In this document: piece after piece, positions 8,179 to 15,234 of the stretch
Position numbering within the stretch: the first letter of the stretch is position 1
How the letters are laid out: the number at the start of each line of letters is the position of its first letter
NCBI GenBank assembly: GCA_031265345.1
Contig: JAISCU010000343.1
Location: forward strand, 1-23,829
Reading direction: 5' to 3'
Length of the DNA: 23,829 nucleotides
Source of the DNA: Bifidobacteriaceae bacterium
GTDB lineage: Bacteria > Actinomycetota > Actinomycetes > Actinomycetales > WQXJ01
The notes under the pieces: model-generated
Databases searched by the model: none
Told to the model about the DNA's origin: nothing
The model's input: only the letters and a program-made list of their open reading frames with translations
Made by a program: the position numbers and the translations under genes

Positions 8179-8817
8179 ATGACTTCAGATGAGACGCGAC
8201 CAGGGGCGAACGCCGCCCTCGACCACCGGAGCGACCAGATGCGAGTCGCGATCCTCGACGCGGCCGCCTCCCTGGTCGCCGAGCGCGGTTACCACGCCGT
8301 CCGTGTGGCCGATATCGCCCAGGCCGTCGGCATATCCTCCGGCTCGGTCCACTACTACTTCTCCGGCAAGCACGATGTCTTGACAGAAGCACTAGTCAGG
8401 GCGGTCGACAGAGCCCACGCGCGCCAGCGAGCGGCCCTGGCACAGGTCCCCGGCGCCTACCAGAAACTGCTCAAGCTAATCGACATGCAATTGCCACGCC
8501 CTGGCACGGTCCGCGACGAGTGGTCGATCTGGATGCAGTTCTGGGCCGAGGCGTCTTTCCGTCCCGAGCTGCGACCGTACCACCGGCAGTCCTACGCCCA
8601 CTGGTTCGGGCAAGTCAGGCAGATCATTGAACTGGGGCAGGACCAAGGCGTGTTCCAGGCGGACATGGACGCGGAGGTGGTCGCGCGACGCCTCACGGCC
8701 ATGGTCGATGGACTGGGCGTCCAGGCTGTGGCCGGGTCGCCCATCACCGTCACGTCGATGCGTGACGTGTTGGTCTCGTTCATCGACGAGACGCTCCTGG
8801 CCGACCCGACGGCATAG
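8179..8817 (+). CDS. TetR-family transcriptional regulator (BetI-like C-terminal domain)
   Basis: This 212-residue protein has a TetR N-terminal domain: ILDAAASLVAERGYHAVRVADIAQAVGISSGSVHYYF, with the helix-turn-helix at about 41-61. The C-terminal ligand domain resembles the BetI/TetR_C_6 group (DEWSIWMQFWAEASFRPELR). It is divergent from the acyl-CoA operon and is the likely repressor of it, released by a CoA ester or acid intermediate; this is inference from context. I start at the ATG at 8179 rather than the longer frame from 8014 because the extra 55 residues would cover the promoter region and the TAGAAT box just upstream fits a leaderless start. It is followed by a hairpin at 9055-9090. 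Confidence 0.88.
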   Translation: MTSDETRPGANAALDHRSDQMRVAILDAAASLVAERGYHAVRVADIAQAVGISSGSVHYYFSGKHDVLTEALVRAVDRAHARQRAALAQVPGAYQKLLKLIDMQLPRPGTVRDEWSIWMQFWAEASFRPELRPYHRQSYAHWFGQVRQIIELGQDQGVFQADMDAEVVARRLTAMVDGLGVQAVAGSPITVTSMRDVLVSFIDETLLADPTA

Positions 8818-9054
8818 GGAAACGCGACTGCTTGACCGGCCCAGCGGGTGGCGCGTCGGGCGGAGGTCGAGCGGAGCTGCGAGCCTGCTACCCGTCTTGA
8901 CCGGCTCGACTCGGCCGCGTCTCCTGCTCGCGGCTGTAATGCTCCGACGCGCGCGTCCCCTGATCGCTGGTTGCCGCAGGGTCTCGCGCGAGTGTCAGCG
9001 TCCCCCCGTCCGACCTGCAAGCCGATGGTCTCAAGCGCCTGAAGCCTGCGAATT

Positions 9055-9090
9055 GATGGTCTCGGCCCTGGGGGGACTGCCGAGACCATC
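9055..9090. terminator. Hairpin between convergent genes, probable bidirectional terminator
   Basis: GATGGTCTCGGC (9055-9066) and GCCGAGACCATC (9079-9090) form a perfect 12-bp stem with a 12-nt G-rich loop. It lies 238 nt past the TetR stop and 216 nt past the MFS-paralogue stop, converging from both sides. There is no T-tract, which is common for actinobacterial terminators, so the role is inferred. Confidence 0.5.
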
Positions 9091-9180
9091 GAAATGCAGG
9101 TGCGACGGCCGAGGTTGGGCGAGCGAGACAGCGGGCTCGACCACATCGGCGACTCCGGCTGGCGGGGCCGGGCCGACGGA

Positions 9181-9193
9181 GCGGCATCGTGCG
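9181..9193 (-). repeat. Short dispersed motif CGCACGATGCCGC, copy 2
   Basis: Identical on the minus strand to the copy at 442-454, with flanking identity over 9171-9193 (21 of 23 positions). It lies downstream of the MFS paralogue, as copy 1 lies downstream of the thiolase that ends the full operon. It could therefore be a retained operon 3' flank instead of an independent repeat. Confidence 0.4.
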
Positions 9194-9305
9194 CCGTCAG
9201 CGCTCTCGCGAGGCGGCCCAGCCACGGCTCCCCCGATCTACCGAGGGCGGTGGGGCAAGCGCCCGTCCGGACCACAGGTCGCCGACCGTCACCTTCCCCT
9301 GCGGC

Positions 9306-10687
9306 TCAGACGAGCGCTGACGCCTTCGCCGACGCGTCGACGGAGCCGGTCTGCTCGAGCGAGCGACCCTTGGTCTCCGGGGCCATGAACAGGCAGACGA
9401 CGAAGGCGACGGCCGTGATCGCGGCCCCCGCCAGCATGGTGGGACCCACGCCCCAGCGCTGGATCGACCACGGAACCAGGTAGGTGCCCGCCGCCGCCCC
9501 GATGCGACTGATGGCGACGACCACGCCCATGGCGGTGGCGCGGTATTCCGTGGGGAACAACTCGTTGGGGTAGATCCAAGTCAGGATGGACGGGCCGCCT
9601 GAGAAGAACTTGTAGGCGCAGAACATGGCCACGACCACGCCGACCGGGGCGTCGGCCCACAGGCCCAGGACCATCAACGGCGCAATTAGGATGCCGAGCG
9701 GCACCACCGCCAGCGGGCGGCGTCCCCACCGATCCGTCGCCACCATGGCGACCGCCGACCCCACCACCACCAACGAGTTGATACCGGTCTGGACCAACAG
9801 GCCGCTGGCGCCGTCGGCGTCCACCGCGAACCCCTTGAGCAGGATCGGCAGGTAGGTCAGGATCGCGTACAGGGGCACCACCACCGCCGTGTACAAGGTC
9901 GCGCACATCACCATTCGGCGCAGGTACTCGCCCCGGAAGAGAGGCTTCAAGGAGGCCTCGGCGCCGAGCGGGCGTTCGGAGGCGCCAGACGGCTCCAAGC
10001 CATCGGACGGATCGAGGGTCACGCCATAGACCTGGCGCGCGAACGCCCGGACCTCATCGGTGCGACCGCGCCGCAACAGCCAACGCGGCGACTCCGGCAG
10101 CCCCATCTCAGCGCCAGCACCACCAGGCCCAGCAGGGCGCAGGTACCCAGCATGAACCGCCAGTGGGCGTTGCTGCCCGTGACCGCCACGACGGCCGCGC
10201 CGACCAGATAGGCGAAGGCCGCTCCGACCGAGAACGCGGCGGCCGAGGCCCCGACCATGAAGCCTCTCTTCTTGGTCGGAGTGAACTCGGCCAACAGGGA
10301 AGTCGCCACGGGATGGTCCGCGCCCACAGCCACACCAACGATGAAACGCAGCGCGATCAGCTGCCACGCGTCACTCACGAACAGGCAGGCCACGCAGGCC
10401 ACGACTATCGCCGACACGTCGAGGACGAACATCTTCCTCCGGCCGATCCGATCGGTCACGAAACCGAAGCAGCCCGCGCCGACGAAGATCCCGATCAGGG
10501 ACGCGGCGCCGATCAGGCCAGACTCGTTAGCGGTCGGGCTCAACTCGGCGGTTACCCCGATCAGGGCCACACCGATCACCGACATGACGTAACCGTCGAG
10601 GAACGGACCGCCGCAGGCCGCCACTATCAACCGGGGCAGGAAACCCGGCCTGGTGGGCGGTTTCTCCATGAAACTCAAGGCGCTCAT
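9306..10687 (-). pseudogene. MFS transporter paralogue disrupted by a 1-nt deletion
   Basis: Both halves closely match the MFS protein at 1671-3071 along its full length: [37 protein letters not shown] and [12 protein letters not shown] are all present. The N-terminal frame runs from the ATG at 10687 to LALRWG and then goes off; the rest continues in another frame from LPESPRWLL. Comparison with the intact copy shows one missing base between 10099 and 10100: the codon for Met in RWGMPES has lost its A on the coding strand. Restored, the protein would be 460 residues. The start has AAGGAG 8 nt upstream and overlaps the stop of the 20-codon ORF at 10684-10746 as ATGA. It could be a pseudogene, an assembly error, or less likely a programmed shift. 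Confidence 0.85.
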
Positions 10688-10746
10688 CGGGATACTCCTT
10701 CGGTGAGGGCTGTCCCGGAGACCTGCGAAGTCCGGCTGGTGCTCAT
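10684..10746 (-). CDS. 20-codon leader ORF, apparent SDR-hydratase fusion scar
   Basis: The ORF encodes MSTSRTSQVSG followed by TALTEGVSR, and its TGA overlaps the MFS-paralogue ATG (ATGA). The first half aligns with the SDR N-terminus MSTKQTSPASR, with the same ribosome-site context (GGGGGAAC) and the same promoter upstream. The second half aligns more weakly with the hydratase C-terminus YALLKGGTR. The simplest reading is that a duplicated operon lost everything between the first codons of the SDR gene and the last codons of the hydratase gene, leaving an in-frame remnant that still couples translation into the transporter. The hydratase part is partly constrained by the ribosome site, so that half of the argument is weaker. 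The peptide probably has no function of its own. Confidence 0.6.
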   Translation of the reverse strand: MSTSRTSQVSGTALTEGVSR

Positions 10747-10814
10747 GTTCCCCCGTTCATGAGTCCTCTTCGATTCCTCGCCGACGCGGGCTGTCAGCGC
10801 AGATCGGCCAGGTC

Positions 10815-10860
10815 TCGACTGTCGAGTCGATACTAAACACACTTGGCGCGCAAACACCAA
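10815..10860 (-). promoter_or_regulatory. Duplicated promoter and operator of the MFS paralogue
   Basis: The minus strand has TTGGTG (10855-10860), a 19-nt spacer and TAGTAT (10830-10835), matching the boxes of the main operon at the same spacing, with near-identical sequence between them. The palindrome here is TCGACT-GTCG-AGTCGA (10815-10830), against TTGACT-GTCG-AGTCAA in the first copy. One substitution in each arm keeps the dyad perfect. The distance to the first start codon is also conserved (84 versus 87 nt). Confidence 0.65.
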
Positions 10861-10940
10861 ATCCGCCTGGAGCTACGCCGGTGCTCGTTGCTTGATCGCG
10901 GGGTCGGAGGCCGGTTTCGCCGACGGCAGCTTCGACGCCC

Positions 10941-13355
10941 TCAAACGGCGGGGCCCGACCGGGCGGGCGCGAGCCGGCCGAGCGGCATCGTGAATCCTAG
11001 CTGTTTGTAACTAGCCCAGCGTTTGGCGTGCTGAGAGGCGAGGACGGGCACGGCCGAATCCACGTAGTCGTGGACCTGGACCTCGGTCTTGCCCTCGTGG
11101 CGGCGCAGCGCCCGGCCCACGGACTGGATCAGCAGGCCGGGAAAGGAGATCGGCGCAGCCAGGAAGACGGTGTCGATGACTGGCGCGTCGAAACCCTCCC
11201 CGCCGTACGGGATCGTGGTCATCAGCAGGAGCGGGTCGGTAGGGCCTGCGTCCGCGATCTTGGCCCGGATGGCCTTGAGGGTCTTCTTCGAGGTCCCACC
11301 GCGCATGATCATGGGACTGGCGTCCGTCAACAGTGCCGTCAGCGCGTCCAGGTGGTCGCGACGCCGCGACAAGACCAGGCACTTGCGTCCGTGCTCGATG
11401 GCGTGGCGGACGTCGGCGGCGATCTGGGCATTGCGGGCCTGGTCCGACGCGATCAGCCCGTACAACTCGGCGATCGCCCCCGGCCTGGCGGCGGCGAACT
11501 CTTCCGGCGTCCGGAGACCGGTCTGGTGGACCTGGAGCTTGCGTTCCGGGCCGTCGAAGGGCACGGCGAGGGTCGCCTGCCGCGCACCCGCGCCCGCGCC
11601 CGCGTCGCGAACGACGTGGCGAATCGGGCCGAGCTGCCAACTGGTGAGCTGTTCCAAGCCGTCGCGCCGGGGCGGGGTCGCGGTCAATCCGAGCCACCAG
11701 GAGGCGCCGATCTGGCCGATCGAATGTTCGTACGATCCAGCGGCGACATGATGGCATTCATCGACTATGACCTGGCCGTACCGGGCCGTCAGTTCCTGCA
11801 CTGAGGCAGCCGGCCGCCGGGCCAAGGTGGGCAGGAGCACCACGTCGACCAGCCCCGTCAGCTTCTTGCGGCCGCCGCCGAGCTGTCCCGCTTTGAAGCC
11901 GAGCAGAGACTGAATCTGATCGCGCCATTGTTCCGCCAGCACCTTCTTGTCCACCAGCACGAGCGTGCTGACGGCGCGCTCGGCGATGATCGCGCAGGCC
12001 ATGACCGTCTTGCCGGAGCCCGGCGGGGCGTGCAGAATGCCATCCGCGTGGGCCAGGAGACCGTCCACGGCCGCCGTCTGCGTGTCCGTCAACCGACCCG
12101 CGAAGGCCACTTCGAGTTCGGTCCCGGCGTGCCGTTGATCATCGTAGACAAGTTCGCTGCCCGCCTGCGAGACCAGACTGGCGGCTTGCTCCCTCAGGCC
12201 GCGGGGCAGGATCAGATCGCCCGAGACCGCCACGTCGAACCCTTGGACGAAACGCGGGATCTTCCAGGTCGAGCGTCGTGCCCGTTGGGCCTCGTAGAAA
12301 GCCGGGTTGTGGATGGTCGCCGCGTGCCGCAACGCCGCCGCCAGCTGCGGCGTGATGTCTTCGTCTCGGATCGTCAGGCCGGCCTCGAGGACCGCCCTGA
12401 CCTCGAACCGCGGCTTCGGCTCGATCGCGGTCGCGGACGACTTCTCCAGCCTGGTCGCCTCGGGACCCACCACGATCCGCACCGCCTTCCCGGCCGCCCT
12501 GACCTCCTTGGGCGTCATCCGGTCCAGGGTGGACAGGAACTCCCACTGGTCTGGCCACGGCTCCCAGGTCGTCAGGTCCACGAACAAGGTGGTGCGCCGC
12601 TGGTGCCGCCGCTCGCCGTTCAGCGGCGCCGCTATCAGGTTGCCGATGCCGCTGGGCCCGGTCGGCGCGGTGTCCTGGTTCGGGAACAGCCTGTCATAGG
12701 AGGCCAGCGCCATGGACCCGCGAAGGCCGATGGCCCGGTGGACGCAGGCGGTTCCCATAGCTCTCGCGGCCGCCGCCGGTATCGGCTCGGCGAAGAACGT
12801 CCAGACGTGCGCGCCCTTGCCGGACTGTGAGATCTCCAGGGCGCACGGCACGCCCAGCGATGCGGCCGCCTTCACATAGGCATGGGCGTCCAGCATCGCG
12901 TGGGGGCCGTCGAAATCCGCCGCCAGCCACCAGCAGGTGGCGTCCGGCAGGAGCGGGTACAGGCCGATGAACAGGTTGTTGCCGTCACGAAGGTGATCCT
13001 CGAGAACCCTCATCGTGAGCGGCAGCGGTCCGCGCTCCCAGACCGAGCCGCGGCCGTACCGGTCGCGCACCCTGGGCGACCAGCCCTTGGTCTGCTTCTT
13101 CGGGTTCTCCCAGTAGTAGGCGTACACATCGCTGCGTGCTGCGAACAGGCGCGCGTACAGCTGCAGTTTCACGGGCGTGGGCGAGGCGTTGGTCACCACA
13201 CCCGGGTCGATGGGCGCCATGGTCGGTTGGGCCGGTGGCGGTTCCACGCCGTGCGCGACTTCCAGCAGATTGCGGAGCCTCAGATTCTCGGTCGTGGCGG
13301 TGGCCAAGCGGCGCTGCAACTCCGCGATCTGCCTCTGTTCGTTCAACCCCGGCAT
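10941..13355 (-). CDS. TOTE-type archaeo-eukaryotic primase fused to SF2 helicase
   Basis: This 804-residue protein starts with a short coiled coil (about 3-33, EQRQIAELQRRL). An archaeo-eukaryotic primase domain of the TOTE conflict-system type follows (about 65-290): metal-binding Asp147 and Asp149 in LAADFDGP, the SGKGAHVW motif (178-185), and Asp260 in TLFVDLTTWEPWP. A superfamily 2 helicase occupies about 410-780, with Walker A APPGSGKT (443-450), DECHH (532-536), LTATPPRRDG (557-566) and QSVGRALRR (744-752). All catalytic motifs look intact. Such fusions are predicted to act in defence against mobile elements by priming or unwinding foreign nucleic acid; the mechanism is not shown here. 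GGGGGAGG precedes the ATG at 13355. It lies 187 nt downstream of a DUF3800 gene. The last 15 residues run into a copy of the dispersed motif. Confidence 0.9.
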   Translation of the reverse strand: MPGLNEQRQIAELQRRLATATTENLRLRNLLEVAHGVEPPPAQPTMAPIDPGVVTNASPTPVKLQLYARLFAARSDVYAYYWENPKKQTKGWSPRVRDRYGRGSVWERGPLPLTMRVLEDHLRDGNNLFIGLYPLLPDATCWWLAADFDGPHAMLDAHAYVKAAASLGVPCALEISQSGKGAHVWTFFAEPIPAAAARAMGTACVHRAIGLRGSMALASYDRLFPNQDTAPTGPSGIGNLIAAPLNGERRHQRRTTLFVDLTTWEPWPDQWEFLSTLDRMTPKEVRAAGKAVRIVVGPEATRLEKSSATAIEPKPRFEVRAVLEAGLTIRDEDITPQLAAALRHAATIHNPAFYEAQRARRSTWKIPRFVQGFDVAVSGDLILPRGLREQAASLVSQAGSELVYDDQRHAGTELEVAFAGRLTDTQTAAVDGLLAHADGILHAPPGSGKTVMACAIIAERAVSTLVLVDKKVLAEQWRDQIQSLLGFKAGQLGGGRKKLTGLVDVVLLPTLARRPAASVQELTARYGQVIVDECHHVAAGSYEHSIGQIGASWWLGLTATPPRRDGLEQLTSWQLGPIRHVVRDAGAGAGARQATLAVPFDGPERKLQVHQTGLRTPEEFAAARPGAIAELYGLIASDQARNAQIAADVRHAIEHGRKCLVLSRRRDHLDALTALLTDASPMIMRGGTSKKTLKAIRAKIADAGPTDPLLLMTTIPYGGEGFDAPVIDTVFLAAPISFPGLLIQSVGRALRRHEGKTEVQVHDYVDSAVPVLASQHAKRWASYKQLGFTMPLGRLAPARSGPAV

Positions 13356-13451
13356 GGGACCTCCCCCGTGCTATCGTGGCAATGGACGTAATTCCTTGTC
13401 CAGGTTGTTCTGAGAACTGCGTCTAAGCGGGCAAGGTCCTCCACACCGACT

Positions 13452-13473
13452 GCGGCCCAGGCGACTGGGCCGC
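13452..13473. terminator. Perfect 9-bp hairpin with tetraloop between DUF3800 and primase-helicase
   Basis: GCGGCCCAG (13452-13460) and CTGGGCCGC (13465-13473) enclose GCGA, a GNRA-type loop on the plus strand (TCGC on the transcribed minus strand). It lies 69 nt past the DUF3800 stop and 97 nt before the primase-helicase start. It may terminate or attenuate read-through between the two. No T-tract follows. Confidence 0.5.
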
Positions 13474-13541
13474 GGCGGTGCGACACTGGTCTGTTTCTCA
13501 CGATGCTCGCGGCCATACCGGACCCTTGATCGATGTCTGTC

Positions 13542-14186
13542 TTATCCATTCCTCGCCTCGTCCTCGAGCATCAGCCTCCGGATCGTGTCAACATAGCTTG
13601 AGTCACCATGCTCGCACCATTGGAAAAAGCTCCAGGAGACGGTGTCAGCCGCCTGGAGCGCTTTGTCGATGTCCGCCCGCGCGAAACGAATCTCGAGGTG
13701 GGCGCCTGAAATCACCGCAACCGTCTCGGCCAGATGAGACACGAACCTCTCATTGAGCGAGGCATTGGTCTCCCTCCGGGATGCGACCAGGAGCACTTCC
13801 TGGCTTTCGGACGCTCCCTGCGCAGAGATCACTCGGTTGAGCAGGCGCTCAACAAGTGAATTGTAGAGTGCGTGGGTATCGCGCCCAGCGGCGCTGGGCA
13901 CCATGTGCTTATCGAGGCACAATGCCGCAACACGAACCTGGAGTTCCGATAGCTCGGCGAGGACCCTGCGAATGGTCCGCTCATTCTCCTGGAACGCGTG
14001 CAACGAACCGCGATGACGCTTCATTTGGGTTTTCGAGAAACCGGCCAAGGTCCTCCTGACAACCTTGGCGACGGGCTTCGGATCGGAGCACACCAGTGCG
14101 GCAACCACGAAAAACCGTGATGTCCTCGGCTTGGCGAAGTCGAAGCCCAGGTCGCCCGATTCGTCAAGATACACGGCCGTGGTCAT
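13542..14186 (-). CDS. DUF3800 protein, predicted RNase H-fold nuclease
   Basis: This 214-residue protein opens with MTTAVYLDESGDLGF, the DUF3800 signature; Asp8, Glu9 and Asp12 are candidate metal ligands. A later acidic segment, LQAADTVSWSFFQWCEHGD, corresponds to the C-terminal conserved block. The family is predicted to adopt an RNase H-like nuclease fold and is frequent near mobile and defence genes; its substrate is unknown. I prefer the ATG at 14186 over an upstream start because the family motif begins there and the stop of an upstream 69-codon ORF overlaps it as ATGA. Codon use is less G/C-biased than in the metabolic genes, consistent with acquisition. It may work with the downstream primase-helicase, but only proximity supports that. 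Confidence 0.82.
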   Translation of the reverse strand: MTTAVYLDESGDLGFDFAKPRTSRFFVVAALVCSDPKPVAKVVRRTLAGFSKTQMKRHRGSLHAFQENERTIRRVLAELSELQVRVAALCLDKHMVPSAAGRDTHALYNSLVERLLNRVISAQGASESQEVLLVASRRETNASLNERFVSHLAETVAVISGAHLEIRFARADIDKALQAADTVSWSFFQWCEHGDSSYVDTIRRLMLEDEARNG

Positions 14187-14392
14187 TTCTCGCCACCACC
14201 CTTCAACCGCCGCTCGACGTGGGCCTTGGCACAAGCACCGGGCCGCGATCCGCCGCCCGAGCCGGCCGGAGCCGCAACGCGGGCGGTGGGGAGGGGCGGT
14301 GGCGCGGCATCGTCCAGCCTGTCGTCTTCATTCCGGCGAAAGTACGCCGATTGCTCACCGGCCAAGCGGAAAGCGGCGGCCGCGGACGGCAT
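14183..14392 (-). CDS. Small unidentified protein coupled to DUF3800
   Basis: This 69-residue ORF begins MPSAAAAFRLAGEQSAYF and ends ERRLKGGGEK. Its TGA overlaps the DUF3800 ATG (ATGA). GGAGGAGG lies upstream of its own ATG at 14392, a strong but slightly distant ribosome site, and about three quarters of its codons end in G or C. These features make it a plausible first gene of a two-gene unit, but the Pro/Ala/Gly-rich middle could also be non-coding composition. I do not recognise a family. Confidence 0.42.
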   Translation of the reverse strand: MPSAAAAFRLAGEQSAYFRRNEDDRLDDAAPPPLPTARVAAPAGSGGGSRPGACAKAHVERRLKGGGEK

Positions 14393-14489
14393 GGTCTTCA
14401 GGCCTCCTCCCGATGCGTGCGGACTGAAGCAGCCTATGCGGTGCCTCCGACACTGAAGTTTCGGCCGGAACCGGAACAGCGCTCAGATT

Positions 14490-14513
14490 TGTCTAGATCT
14501 GCTAGAATGTCTA
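14490..14513 (+). promoter_or_regulatory. Leaderless promoter with overlapping operator, TA module 1
   Basis: TAGAAT (14503-14508) ends 6 nt before the antitoxin ATG, so the transcript probably begins at the start codon. The inverted repeat TCTAG-N5-CTAGA (14492-14506) overlaps the -10, and TGTCTA occurs twice at 18-nt spacing (14490 and 14508). This pattern fits autorepression by the antitoxin. No clear -35 is seen. Confidence 0.55.
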
Positions 14514-14514
14514 A

Positions 14515-14793
14515 ATGAAGACAATCAGTGTGGGAGAACTGCGGCAGAACCCGAGCGAGGCGCTGGCGGAGGTCGAACGGGGGGCCACGTATGTGGTGAC
14601 TCGGCATCGCAGGCCGATCGCGCGGCTGGTGCCGGCCCAGGAACGCTGGGCTTCCGGCGAAGAACTGATGAAGTTCGCGGAGCGCTACAAGAGGGAGCAC
14701 GCCGGGGAGCCTGACCCGTTCCCCCGCGCACTTCTGGACGAACTGCGTTCTGTGGAGGCCGAGGACCCGTGGGAGCAGCCGTGGAAGCGGTAG
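14515..14793 (+). CDS. Phd/YefM-family antitoxin, TA module 1
   Basis: This 92-residue protein begins MKTISVGELRQNPSEALAEV and continues GATYVVTRHRRPIARLVP, the Phd/YefM DNA-binding fold. The C-terminal half (from about 45) is the toxin-binding tail. It should neutralise the PIN-domain toxin encoded directly downstream and repress the operon through the palindromic region overlapping the -10. The 3' end overlaps the toxin gene by 13 nt (25 nt if the earlier GTG is used). There is no Shine-Dalgarno sequence, in keeping with a leaderless start. Phd-type antitoxins paired with PIN toxins are well known. Confidence 0.88.
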   Translation: MKTISVGELRQNPSEALAEVERGATYVVTRHRRPIARLVPAQERWASGEELMKFAERYKREHAGEPDPFPRALLDELRSVEAEDPWEQPWKR

Positions 14794-15182
14794 CCGACAC
14801 GTCAATCGTGATCGCGCTGGAGAACGCCTCAGAACCGAACCCCGACCTGACCGGCATCGTCGTGGCGGTGTCCACCCTGACCTGGTCGGAGATGGCGGTG
14901 GGACTCCACACTGCCACCGGCGTGGTCGAGCTGGGCCGCCGCCTGCGAGCGCTTCAGGATCTCCGCGAGAGCTTGCCCCAGACGTTGCCTTACGACGACG
15001 CCTGCGTGGCCGCTTACCACCGTGTGCTCGACCGGGTGCTGGAGCGCGGCGGAAAGCCGAAAGCCCGGCAGTTCGACCGGATGATCGCGGCTACGGCGCT
15101 GGCCCACGGGTTGCCGCTGGTCACCCGCGACATGGCCGACGCGCGCCTGCTGGACGGCCTGGTCGAAATCCTGGAGCGGTAG
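14781..15182 (+). CDS. PIN-domain (VapC-like) toxin ribonuclease, TA module 1
   Basis: This 133-residue PIN domain has the acidic metal-binding quartet at Asp6 (VADTS), Glu37 (TWSEMAVG), Asp99 (QFDRMIAATAL) and Asp117 (VTRDMAD). VapC-type toxins are Mg-dependent RNases that cut tRNA, rRNA or mRNA and stop growth when freed from the antitoxin. I favour the GTG at 14781 because GGGAG lies 6 nt upstream and it leaves the usual short lead to the first Asp. The GTG at 14769, four codons earlier, is a real alternative. It overlaps the antitoxin gene, which keeps expression coupled. Confidence 0.87.
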   Translation: MEAVADTSIVIALENASEPNPDLTGIVVAVSTLTWSEMAVGLHTATGVVELGRRLRALQDLRESLPQTLPYDDACVAAYHRVLDRVLERGGKPKARQFDRMIAATALAHGLPLVTRDMADARLLDGLVEILER

Positions 15183-15234
15183 GGGCCGCCATCGCCGGGA
15201 GGCCCGGTTCGCGCCCGTCTCCACCAGACCGCCT

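Larger units (their letters stand above)
8818..9305. other. Intergenic region between convergent TetR and MFS-paralogue genes
   Basis: These 488 bases contain no convincing gene on either strand; the overlapping open frames have arginine/proline-rich translations typical of shadow frames in G+C-rich DNA. The region holds a strong hairpin (9055-9090), a direct repeat of its left arm (GATGGTCTC at 9024-9032) and one copy of the dispersed motif at 9181-9193. Confidence 0.6.

Noticed and set aside
8592..9275. 227-codon minus-strand frame covering the TetR 3' end and the intergenic region
   Set aside because: It is antisense to the TetR coding end and has low-complexity, motif-free translation.
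11028..11804. 258-codon plus-strand frame inside the helicase region
   Set aside because: Shadow frame opposite a helicase with intact Walker A, DECH and motif VI.
13407..13417. Palindrome GTTCTGAGAAC upstream of the primase-helicase
   Set aside because: It is an 11-bp dyad without flanking symmetry and unlike the actinobacterial LexA box. Too short to call an operator without a second copy.
13343..13549. 68-codon minus-strand ORF between DUF3800 and the primase-helicase
   Set aside because: Third-position bias is weak, it spans the hairpin and runs into the start of the next gene, and no family is visible. The start overlap with DUF3800 seems fortuitous.
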